A DNA stretch of 64,000 nucleotides from Lentinula raphanica (Eukaryota > Basidiomycota > Agaricomycetes > Agaricales > Omphalotaceae). This document shows, in pieces, positions 36,676 to 45,979 of the stretch. The stretch covers positions 434,001 through 498,000 of the forward strand of contig JANVFP010000004.1 in NCBI GenBank assembly GCA_027919835.1, given 5' to 3'. The notes under the pieces are model-generated. The model was not told the DNA's origin and did not search any database. It saw only the letters and a list, made by a program, of their open reading frames with translations. Positions within the stretch are counted from its first letter, which is position 1, and each line of letters opens with the position of its first letter. A program made the position numbers and the translations under genes.

Positions 36676-38785
36676 ACATTTCCACCACTTCAGCTTCATC
36701 GGAACTTTCGCCCACCAGCTCAAACTCCATGTTGTATGTCGAGAGGCCAGGAGGCCCATCATTCTTCTTCGAGTCTGGCTTGACCAAGTTTCGCTTGGGA
36801 CAATCTCGAGAACGATGGCCAGCTTCTCCGCACTCAAAGCACTTTCCAGCAGCTCAATATTCATTTTTCTGTTGCTCCGATAGACGATTTCCGTTTCTGT
36901 GATCTCGTCTTGGAGAGGGTCTCATTCCCGACTCATTCTGTTTATCTTTTCCATTTCCGGAACCACGATTGTTCGTGTTCCACTTCGACGCCGAGCCACG
37001 GGAGTTATCTTTCTCTCCCTTCGAATTCTCGCTCTCGGTTGCATTGAATGCCCGCCCTCCAAACCGACACTTGGAGTTAAAAGTCGAGCCATTTTGACTA
37101 CTATCTGACTTAGTGGGTGTCTTACCGACATTCTCAATCAGCTCGACCTTTTCAGCATCCTCAATAATTTCCAACAAGGAGCTTGTCTCAGGGGTATGGC
37201 CCATTCGCAAGAGCCCCTTTGTGATGGTGGGTTGGAAACTGTCCCACAGGAAGATAATCTTATGGCGTTCATCCAGAGTACCCGCTGTGTTACATAGATC
37301 ATTGAAGAACCCAACATGTTCTCGTACCTGACGATCACCCTGCTGCAAGCTCACAAGTTTACGACGTTGCTCGGTTTGGAAGTCAATGGGAAAGGTAAAG
37401 TCATACAGTTTCTCATAGAAATCTTTCAATGTCCATTGACTCGCATTTTCTCCGCAGATATGTTTGAAGAAAGTATAGGCTTTTCCCTTCAAGAATCGAG
37501 ATGCAACCTCAACCTGCCTGTAATCGGGGACACAACCATCTTCCATATAGGCGATTATTTCCCTCATATTACGCTGGAACGATCGCAAGTTAGCGGAACC
37601 ATCGAATATCTCAGTAGGCTTCAAGGGTTTGATATTCATTCCCTTAGCCTTCCAGGTAGGTTTCTCCTCGGGCCAAGGTTCATTTTCCTTGTCCGAGTCA
37701 GAGTAGTAACTATCGGCAACTCTCATGGAATTGAATAATTTTCCTATGTGACTGGACGGGGCGATCAACTCAGAGGGCCTTCCGGGTAATCTTTGTCCAC
37801 TTTCTACAGAAAGTCTGACCCGTTTGGGCTCATGTTCCTCCTTGATAATTGGAATGTCACGAAGAACGCCAGGTTCTTCGAGCTCCCACTTGATCTTGGT
37901 TGCGAGAAGTTCCTGCTTCAACTGCTGGAGCTGCTCATTCATCTTAGCTTCGAAACGCTCAGTTTCCTGTTGTTGCCAAGCTTGAAACTCCTCAAACATA
38001 TCATGCATTCAGGAGCAGCGTTCCCGAGAGCTGTCCCTCTGGATCTTTTCAAAGCTGTCTAGGAGCTGGGCCTGGACCTCAGGATTCATTTCGTCATTGT
38101 CTAACTGAGTTGCCCCCCAGTTTCGAGGGTCTACTCCTTTTCCTTTGCCAGACGAAGGTCCCTCTCCCCGGGATTCTTCATCCTCATTCATTATTCTTAC
38201 AGAGTTCTGATGGCACGTGAAATCTTCACGCTGCCTATCACTCAAAGCGGCTTCTGCCATTTTTATGGTAAGCTCCTGTTCAGGGCTCAAAATTTTTTTG
38301 TTCACATGGTCTCCAGGGTTTACAGGAGTATCATCAAGAATCTTCTCAGGGGCATTATTCCCTGCAGAAGTACACTCTCCAGCCACTCCACCAGATTGTG
38401 GAGGCTCGACAGGGTCAGATGCTGGTTCATTCAACGCAGCAGAACCCGGCTCAGGGAGCCCGGATTCGATTCCTTGCTCATCCAGCGAAGGAATAACTGA
38501 TGGTCCTTCCGACTCAATCGGTGTTAAGGGGGATTCAGGGCGAGGAGAACTTCCCATGTTCTCCTCAGAATGGGATAGAGCGCCTGGGACAGCCGGGTCG
38601 CTCAAAGCACGTCGTCGAGAGCGCAAGATTTGATGAGACATTGTAACCTATACAAAAGCAATAAATTTGGTTTCAAAAAATTTCTGTTCAAACCTTCTGT
38701 TCGTTACCAGAGGAAGTTCCAGTTGATCAGACTGGAGAATCGCCGTCTAGTAAGATAAAATCACAGCTAGAAATGCAAAAAAATA

Positions 38786-39076
38786 TGTCACGGTAGCTTA
38801 TCATAATAAGGGTAATGCAACACTTAGAAAATAAGAGTTCAAAATTCACTTGGCTTGGTATCCTTAAACGCACGCAAGATTGCAGGATAAAGCTATGAGA
38901 TTTGAGAAATCCTCCCCCTTCAGTACAAAGTAGGTAGCTATTTCAATATACTATAGGAATAAGTGATCGATAATTACTGCGTGCACAGACCGTCCGCAGT
39001 CCAAGTCGTTTGCGGCTTCGGAAGGAGTCTCGGATAATGGAAGGGTTTTCGGATGGTAGCCGATGTGGTCATGGCA
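38786..39076 (-). repeat. 5' LTR (291 bp)
   Basis: Pairs with 29674-29960. Starts TGTCACGGTAGC, ends GTCATGGCA, followed directly by the GGGGG duplication. Confidence 0.92.
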
Positions 39077-39171
39077 GGGGGTGTCTCAGGAGACATCAAA
39101 GACACTGAAGACTCTAGAGACCCCAGGCAACCTGAAATTCTTTGAGATCTATGTTGGGTAGCCCTGAGCAC

Positions 39172-39937
39172 TAGAGGTGCTCACGAGTGCACACTCAAGT
39201 GTACTTGCCACTCGTGACACGAATATTCGTCACTCAAAATCAGCAACTGTGACTCGAGTCTGTACTCGAGTGTCTCTAAGTAACAGACACTCGAGTGCGA
39301 GTGCCACGAATATTCACAGTAAATTATTCAAATCGTAATTCGAGTGTCTACTTGAGTATATAAAGGAAAGACTCGAGTATTGAAAAATACACTCGAGTGT
39401 TTTAATACTCGTTACCTTAATTTTCATAGCTTTTAATAAATATACAGTACCGAAACATATATTAACATGCTTCAAAGCAAGAACAATGTACAGATTTATT
39501 GTTATACAAAGTTGCCATGAGGGGGAATTGAACTCTGAAGGAAGTTAAAGGAAGGCTGACCTTAGTCCAGAGTCAGCGCCTTTAACCACTTCACCATTCA
39601 CATTTTCTTACATATGACATATGTTAGACTATATTACTTCTTTTCTCCTAATAATTATAATAGGCAGTGGCTGTGACTCTAACACAAAAAATTATAATAG
39701 GCACATAGCCACTGAGAAAAGTCATGTGCAGAGTTAATAGTAGAAATACTCACGAGTACAGGAGAATACTCGCGAATAAAATGCACGAGTACTTGTCAAT
39801 ACATTTTGATGATCGTGACTCGAGTATACACTCGTACCACAAGTACACTCGTATAAATAAAACACTCGACTCGCGAGTCACGAGTACGAATAAACTCACG
39901 AGTACTTGTCAACACTTGCCACTCGTGAACATCTCTA
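39172..39937. mobile_element. hAT-like MITE (766 bp) with 8-bp target duplication
   Basis: Terminal inverted repeats TAGAGGTGCTCACGAGTG and, at the right end on the opposite strand, TAGAGATGTTCACGAGTG. Flanked by CTGAGCAC on both sides (39164-39171 and 39938-39945), the 8-bp duplication diagnostic of hAT elements. Subterminal regions are crowded with ACTCGAGTG- and CACTCGTGA-like motifs. No transposase; a tRNA-like segment lies in the middle. Confidence 0.85.
39512..39607 (-). ncRNA. Degenerate type II tRNA-like sequence (Ser/Leu type)
   Basis: On the minus strand TGGTGAAGTGGTTAAAGGCG resembles a tRNA box A with a D-arm, a GCTGAC/GTCAGC stem suits the anticodon arm, a long variable-like section follows, and GAGTTCAATTC fits box B. 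The T-stem is mismatched (CAGAG against CCCCC) and the acceptor ends pair poorly, so it is probably a tRNA pseudogene or tRNA-derived SINE head carried inside the MITE rather than a working tRNA. Confidence 0.45.
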
Positions 39938-39965
39938 CTGAGCACAGAACATTTTTGCTGATGAA

Positions 39966-42900
39966 GGGGTTTCAAAGTCACCTCTTGCCCCTCCTCATTC
40001 TTATTAAAGCCGTCACCATCCTCCTCAGACACTTCAATACTTTATAGTAACATCAGAGACCAGAAGAACGCCAGCTGCGGGGTGAACATGTTACAGTGTA
40101 TTCACACTCGGAGAAAATACACTTGTGCTAGCTGGATCGAAACTGAACGGAACTGATATAAGATGAGATGAATGAAATAAATAGGGTAGTATAATGAGGA
40201 CCAAGATAATCCTTTGAAGTAAGCCTCCAAAGATTGCGAAGCAGCGAAAGCACACTGTACTTTGGGAAAGTAAAGATAAAGTAAATAGTCTCAAGTAAAT
40301 TAGATCATACCTCATAAAGTACTCATCACTTTACTTCTCCAAGATGAATTTGACAAAGTAAAGTAAATGTTTTGGATTGTTTTGGGCCGGCGGCTTCAGC
40401 TCAATGACTGAAATGTCTCAATGCCATTGAGGCCCAAAGGCCGACTTGGCTTCTTACGGCACAGTCGTAGATGGGCCAGGACAAGCAGACAGTCAGTTTC
40501 TTGGAGAAGGGGGAGCTTGAGCATCGTGCTAGTCTCTAGCTTAGTGTGAGCGAGATTATAACTACTGTACTATACTCATACTTAAAACTGGTGCTCGCCA
40601 ACTAAGCAGTGGGTGCAAGCCACATTGCCACGCACTGATGGGCATGCCAGTGATATCACTGAATGCTGCCTCTCGGCATCTCCTTATCGTACTTTTACCT
40701 TGTGCGGTTATCTTTTACCTGTACTTTACTTTGCAGGTAATCAAATACCAATTTTTTTCTTTTTCCTTTACTTTCATTCTTTTACATTTACTTTAGTAAA
40801 GTCAACTTTTTTTTACTGCTTTGAAAGTTCTCTAAGCCTGACTGTCTCTTTTGTTTGGCATGATTCCAATTCCCACTGATCTACTATCTGTGGAATTTGG
40901 TCGCTACTAAGTACTAGTACTACTAGGCTACTAACTAGCACAAATCTCACGTGATTAGTCAATCTGGGTACGTTCTGGGTCCTCGAAGAGCTGCCTGCAC
41001 TCGATTGTATATCTGCAAGGCTTTCACTTGATGGACAATGAATTCTCCTTTGCAGTCTCCAGAGTCAAACACTCGATGTATTCCACCACAGATGGAACAG
41101 ACTCCATGCCTACTACGACCATTGATGCAAGGGTCATTGCACCTAGAAGGGTCCAATTGAGACAAACTTTCGTGCCACTGACCCATTTACTGGGTCAACC
41201 ACCAGGCACCAAGTCCCACAATCATTTATTCTCTGTACCCATGGAACCTTGATGAACCAAAGCCATAACTGTTGGTCTGTTGCTTGGCATCATCAAGGTG
41301 AAATGGACTTTTATGATATCATGCAGTATTTCTCATCAATGTTATGACTTTTGCTATGTTACAGGCTCTGTGATCTGTACACTTATGAGTCTTGGTATCA
41401 TGGATGAGTATAATGCTTTGCTAGGTAACAAAGTTGCAGGGTATGGAGTCGGCCCTATGTTCCTCTCTATTCTACAAAAACTATTCTACTGATCTTTGCT
41501 TTCTACTTTGTCACCGCGGTAGTCCAGCACTTATCAATGAAAGTTATCAATGATCATAGGTGGGAGCATCTATAAGTACCTTACTCATTGTTATCAAGAA
41601 ACTTCAAGGAATTTGTAGGGAAAAACACAAAAACTGGACATCCTTGTGAAAGACTCAGAGAGTGTGAGCCTTGTGGGCCAGAATTCATAGAAGAATTTGA
41701 AGTCATTGTTGGCAGCAGGAGCTTCGGTACTTACTCGCTGCCCTCTTCCCTACCTTTTCTCATCAGGAAAAAACACCTTCAGCCCAGAGAGCCTAGAGAC
41801 ACCCCCAAAAGCCCAGGCTTCCCAGAGATACTCAAAGATTTCCAAAGATTTTCGAAGCAACTCAAGTAGGCCTGAAGACACTAGGTTGACTTGAAATAAT
41901 TTCAAAGTCTTTAAACTGCCTGGGATTTTGGGGGTGTCTCCAGGCAATTCTGGGCAACCTGGGCCTAGATATATTTTTCCTGATGCTGTACCAAGTAAGT
42001 TGTGATTCTCCGAGTCCTAATCTCCTGAGTCAGACTTGTTATTGGTGACCAGTGACTGCTAGAGTGTAGTCATTGTTATGATTCTCCAATCAGTTCATTG
42101 TGTAGTATCAGGGGGAGTACAAGAGCACATGAAATATTCATGCGGAGATAGTACTAAGAAACTCACTGTATTCCTCGAACCCATTGTGCATGCATGGAGA
42201 TTAGTGGAAAATCCCTGTGAGATTCTGTATAACCGTGATACTTGTAATTCGGCCATCCACGGCAAGGAGTTACAGCTGTGTTTCCCTTGCTTGTCAAGGG
42301 CTCTTGGGGGTGTATAATTCATAGGCGCCGGTTGTTTTATGTAAACATCAGGAACAAACAAATGTTACAAGTCCAAATGAAAAGAGGAATCATCTCTATG
42401 CACCGGGATCTTCGTCAAAAAAGGAAATTGCACCTTCCATTTATGGTAGAAGTCACAAAATTCATCTACCATTGTCTCTATTGTGACCCTTTTCTTGTGC
42501 TATTCTTGCGTCATCCGTCACTTCTGTCACTCTCATGACCCAGTGCGGCCCAGCACGCTGCACCATCCATGTCATCTTCTGAATCTTGTGTGCATTCTCC
42601 TCTTTCTCATCAAATTGGTCTCTTTCTCACTGTAAGCTTCGGTTTTGCAATCGTCACCCTCAACTGACTCTTTGTCTTCACTTTCAGCCATGCCTGTTCA
42701 TTTCCTTCATCAATAACCTCTCCTTTCCCCGGTTCACCTGTGCGTGCCTTGCATCCAGCAGTGTGATATTCCTCAGCACCATGTGTGCTTTTGTATCTCT
42801 TCCCTTTTCTATGCCAACTACACTGAATCCTACATCAACTGTGTCCCCTACATGCAGTTTTTGCAGCGGATCCTCTGCTCCTGCTCCTGTGTATCCTTTG

Positions 42901-44250
42901 ACAGTGACAGTGACTTCATCTGGTTCATCCAATGAACCCTCTCATAATAATTCAAATATGAATATTTTGACTATTTTGACTTTACCAATACCCACGATTT
43001 CTTCTATTCCTGCTAACACAATTACAATGCTCACGGCAGCTGCGCTGTTGTCCCCTGCTTTGTTGGCATCTGCTATTGATGTCGATAATGACAATGATGC
43101 TGAAAATGTAGTACAGGCAGGGGAAAGTTGAAACACAAGGTGTGTGTCTCTTGATCTTCTCCCTATTATACTGGAGTTGAAGTTTCAAGTTGAATGCTGA
43201 CATGAAATTGTCACAGTTCTAGCTCCGTCTTCACTGAGTTATAGTCATAGTCGGACCGGTCATGATATAGTCAATGAACCCAGAATTAAAAGTCACCCTC
43301 ATGATTCTCGTAGACTGCAGCTGGACTTGAAATTTTATGGTTCAAGGGGTTCAAGAGCCTTTGAATATGCTGTTTCTTCCTCGCATTCTTCTCATCATCA
43401 ACAGCTTGCATCCATCACGTTCTTCTTGTCTTGTGCAAATAGTGGAACTGTCTCATTGCTCTAATCACTCGCATCCATCTTCCCAGACATCCTGTGCATT
43501 GCGCCGTCGATATCTGTGACGCTCACTGCCTCCTTATGGATACCACTCATACGATAACCCTGATGGGTACCACGGTCACAATAGGCACATCGGGCATGAT
43601 GGAAACAAGAGGCAAGGGAGATACAACAGATATGCCACTTATGATTGGCACAATTTGTCTGATGGATCGGACGGGTACTATGAGGATATATACGATTGCA
43701 AAGACTATTGAGACAAGGACAGTAGGATTCTCAGACAAGCTTCATTCCCTTGACACCAGACCAAAAATCAGCTGTGACCAATTACAGAATTACAAGTGCG
43801 ATCAAACCTCAACCTTGCTCCAAGTCTGAAAGCCAACCAAGAGTGATCGCTTCTCCCGATTCTTCTCGTTCTCAATCTTCGTCACAAAACCAAACTCGGT
43901 GTGAGCTTCAAGCTACCATGTGGCACTGCCACTTGCAGACATTTTCTTCTACCTGCCCTATTTCCAAGCAGTTTTATAGACTCTCTCTACCTCCCTCTCA
44001 TAACAACAGCACACCCCTTCATCATCATCGAGATCTTCCTTCGTTTTTGCACAACTGCCAAGAACTCAATATGTATATCAATAGTCTTGTTGATAATGAT
44101 ATGATCATTGATCTCAGTTGTGTCTTCATCGAGATGTCAAGACCTGGTTAACTACATGCAGTTTTTGAGGTCACAGCTTTTGTATCAGCGGCACAGTAGA
44201 AGTTATACCTTGCTCATTATACCTATCCTCGTCTACAGCCTACTCTTTAT
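39966..44250. other. Decayed, gene-poor sequence of the transposon island
   Basis: No convincing gene. A minus-strand frame at 40959-41186 has a knuckle-like CSICGGIHRVFDSGDC; plus-strand frames at 42586-43131 and 43500-44150 are low-complexity (Thr/Ser/Pro, or Tyr/Gly/His in another frame) and have stops. AAAGTAAAG and its complement recur near 40260-40380 and 40760-40800. It looks like old transposon relics, not active elements. Confidence 0.4.
41761..41985. mobile_element. CATCAG-family MITE, copy 5 (225 bp)
   Basis: Starts CATCAGGAAAAAACACC and ends ATATTTTTCCTGATG. Inner arms GAGACACCCCCAAAA and TTTTGGGGGTGTCTC. Flanked by CT on both sides (41759-41760 and 41986-41987). Its right inner arm matches the split target of the LTR retrotransposon. 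Confidence 0.8.
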
Positions 44251-44255
44251 ATGAG

Positions 44256-44513
44256 TGTAACCATCCGAGGGGTCAGAGACCCCAGGGTGGTTAAGAACTG
44301 GGCTGGCCCAGCAACCCCCAGGGGGGATAAGAGCTGGTTACCAGCTATAGAGGGACTAAGGATCACCCAATGTACACAAGATCCAATCTATTGGAGGTAT
44401 ACACAATGGAGGTGAACAAGAATAAGGCCAAAGATTACATAATATCTAAGAATCCACCTGACTGCCCTAAACCTAACCATAACTGCCTAGAACTGGCAAC
44501 GCCGCCAGTTACA
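44256..44513. mobile_element. Solo LTR (258 bp)
   Basis: Starts TGTAACCATCCGAGG and ends GCCAGTTACA, with perfect 6-bp terminal inverted repeats TGTAAC/GTTACA, and is flanked by the 5-bp direct repeat ATGAG (44251-44255 and 44514-44518). That is the signature of an LTR left after recombination between two LTRs. Unrelated in sequence to the LTRs at 29.7 and 38.8 kb. Contains short inverted motifs such as GGGGTC/GACCCC near its start. Confidence 0.8.
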
Positions 44514-44518
44514 ATGAG

Positions 44519-45230
44519 TAATATGTATCAATAATTTCTTGAAGTTCGGACTCGTACATGCCATGCATAGCAATGGCCCATTCCGCAAGTGTAATCACAA
44601 TAAGGACAAGTGCTGAATGATCTAGAGATAAGATAAGTATCCTCTGTCAGGAATTGAACCACTTATATAGGGCTGGGAACAATACCAGAGTGACCTGGTA
44701 TTGTGGTCTTTTGGCCCAGTTGGATTATTGGCACTCATTCCCAGCATGTCAGTTCTTCACATCCTCATGCAGTGTGCACTAATAGTAAGAGCGCTCAAGC
44801 TCAAGCTCTCGAGTCAACTGCCTTCTGAACTATCCATCAGTATCAAGTCCTTGTCATATCTCAGAGCTCAAGCAAGGGCTCAGCCGCCTCGAGGCGGCCA
44901 TTCTAGTCAGAAACAAGTGGTGACTGTAACGGAGTGCCAGGAACCCGTATGACCCCATCCAATTAGCTTTGATGGTGGCAAACTTGACCTTCAAGTTCTT
45001 GAGGACAACCGTACAAATGCAGATCAACAATGAAGCACTTACACCAAAACTGTCACAAAGTGCAATACAATGTTCCAGACTAGTACTTACAAAAACAACA
45101 TCTCAAAAAAGAGTTGCACAGAATCAGGATAAGTACCGTTGATTGTAACGTTAATGGTAATGAAATCAGTGCTGTTACATCGTTTGTAACCTTCTTGAAC
45201 GTTAACTGACCACGTGTTCTGATCCATCCT
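44519..45230. other. Intergenic, solo LTR to Zys3-like gene
   Basis: No gene recognised; an 83-codon plus-strand frame at 44701-44952 shows no known motif. A box-B-like GTGGTTCAATTCC (minus strand, about 44648) has no tRNA around it. Confidence 0.4.
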
Positions 45231-45237
45231 TTATAAG
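45231..45237 (+). promoter_or_regulatory. TATA box of Zys3-like gene
   Basis: TTATAAG lies 82 bp before the start codon at 45319, a canonical distance for a short 5' leader. Confidence 0.5.
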
Positions 45238-45318
45238 GCGGTTCGCCTTGACTCAACTTTACTTATCCACCCCCACCATCTCACCGAGCTCGAGGAATTA
45301 ACTCTACCTTCACTGAAG

Positions 45319-45665
45319 ATGCGTTTCACAAACATCCTGCTCCCTGTCCTCTCCGTCCTCGCTGGAATGCACAACGTCCAAGCAGGTCCGATTGCCTATG
45401 GGCTCTGTCAGACTGGTGAGCGTTCACTTTTACCTTCCCTACGACAGTCGTCGAGGGACACGAACAGGGCGGTCACTCACCATTTCTGCGACGTCTAACA
45501 GGATGTAATGTAGTTGCCGTCGCCTGTTATGCTGCAGCTGGATTCACCTTTGGTACGGTCGTCGCTGCGCCTGCCACCCCAGCGGTCATCTTGGGCTGCA
45601 ACGCGGCTCTGGGCACTTGTTCTGCCACCTGCGCAACTGTTGCACTTCTGGCTCCGACTCCTTGA
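45319..45665 (+). CDS. Cysteine-rich secreted peptide, Zys3-like, 86 aa
   Basis: Exons 45319-45415 and 45502-45665 (261 nt) across a GTGAGC...AACAG intron. A signal peptide (MRFTNILLPVLSVLAG) is followed by an Ala/Gly-rich mature peptide with six cysteines in the order C-Q-T-G-C, ACYAAAG, GCNAALGTCSATC. The pattern resembles the fungal family related to Chlamydomonas zygote-specific protein Zys3, usually annotated as cysteine-rich; the family name is from memory. The TATA box is strong. The gene borders the transposon island. Whether it is secreted free or wall-bound cannot be told. Confidence 0.75.
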
Positions 45666-45979
45666 TGATTTCGATGTCCATCGTCTTCAATCGTTATCGT
45701 AAGTTCTACCGATCCTTGCGTCACGGACAGTAATAGACTGATGATCTGGTTTGTGTGCTTCTTTGATAGGCATGAATGCCAGTGGGAGAGCGTGTGCTGA
45801 ATGATAACGTTCTATACCAGTTAGTTTAGTTTGACCAAAGTGTATATCTGTTTGAAATTTTTGTGACCATCCATTTGCATCGTTGGGGACTTGAAGTGAT
45901 AGAGCGAAGCTTCGTTCAAGCAAATACAATGAGGGCGCGAAAATATCATGATATAACACCGGGTGCCTCGATCGATAGA

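Larger units (their letters stand above)
30049..38641 (-). pseudogene. Gag-pol polyprotein frame with three in-frame TGA codons and one MITE frameshift
   Basis: From 38641 downward the frame is open except for TGA at 38009-38011, TGA just before the zinc knuckle (about 36855) and TGA near 33931-33933; the element at 36431-36675 shifts the frame by one. Removing that element with one duplication copy puts gag and pol in the same frame. Parts: a Ser/Pro/acidic N-terminal region (38641-38012), gag helices and coiled coil (38008-36856), a CX2CX4HX4C knuckle (CFECGEAGHRSRDC, about 36840), an acidic Asp/Ser linker, protease active site LLDSGS (about 34600), then pol. All three TGA codons fit CGA to TGA change at CpG. 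The copy looks recently inactive rather than ancient. Confidence 0.8.
29674..39076 (-). mobile_element. Ty3/gypsy LTR retrotransposon, 9.4 kb, minus orientation
   Basis: Bounded by near-identical direct LTRs (29674-29960 and 38786-39076) that start TGTCA and end TGGCA, and by the 5-bp target duplication GGGGG (29669-29673 and 39077-39081). Coding order on the minus strand is gag, CCHC knuckle, aspartic protease, reverse transcriptase, RNase H, integrase, chromodomain-like segment, i.e. protease before RT before integrase with integrase last, which is Ty3/gypsy order. LTRs differ by scattered substitutions and a 4-6 bp indel (TTTATACT against TTTCAATATACT), so the insertion is not very recent. 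Two small palindromic elements lie inside it (35905-36196 and 36431-36675). Confidence 0.93.
28634..39963. mobile_element. CATCAG-family element, copy 2, split by two nested insertions
   Basis: Starts CATCAGGAAAAATACCC at 28634 and ends ATTTTTGCTGATG at 39963; both sides are flanked by AA. Its own sequence is 28634-29673, 39082-39163 and 39946-39963 plus one copy of each insertion's target duplication, roughly 1.15 kb. The interior has degenerate CTTTGAA-rich repeats (28680-29030 and 29480-29650) around a very AT-rich stretch (about 29040-29470), with no open frame. The right inner arm GGGGGTGTCTC was the insertion site of the LTR element. No transposase is seen, so it is non-autonomous. Confidence 0.65.

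Noticed and set aside
42347..42360. CATCAGGAACAAAC as a sixth CATCAG element end
   Set aside because: No matching right end, no C-run inner arm and no 2-bp duplication nearby.
42586..43131. 181-codon plus-strand frame with hydrophobic and Ser/Thr-rich parts
   Set aside because: Low complexity in a decayed transposon region, no consistent gene structure, no recognisable domain.
44640..44665. Box-B-like GTGGTTCAATTCC as a possible tRNA
   Set aside because: No box A, acceptor or anticodon stem can be built around it.
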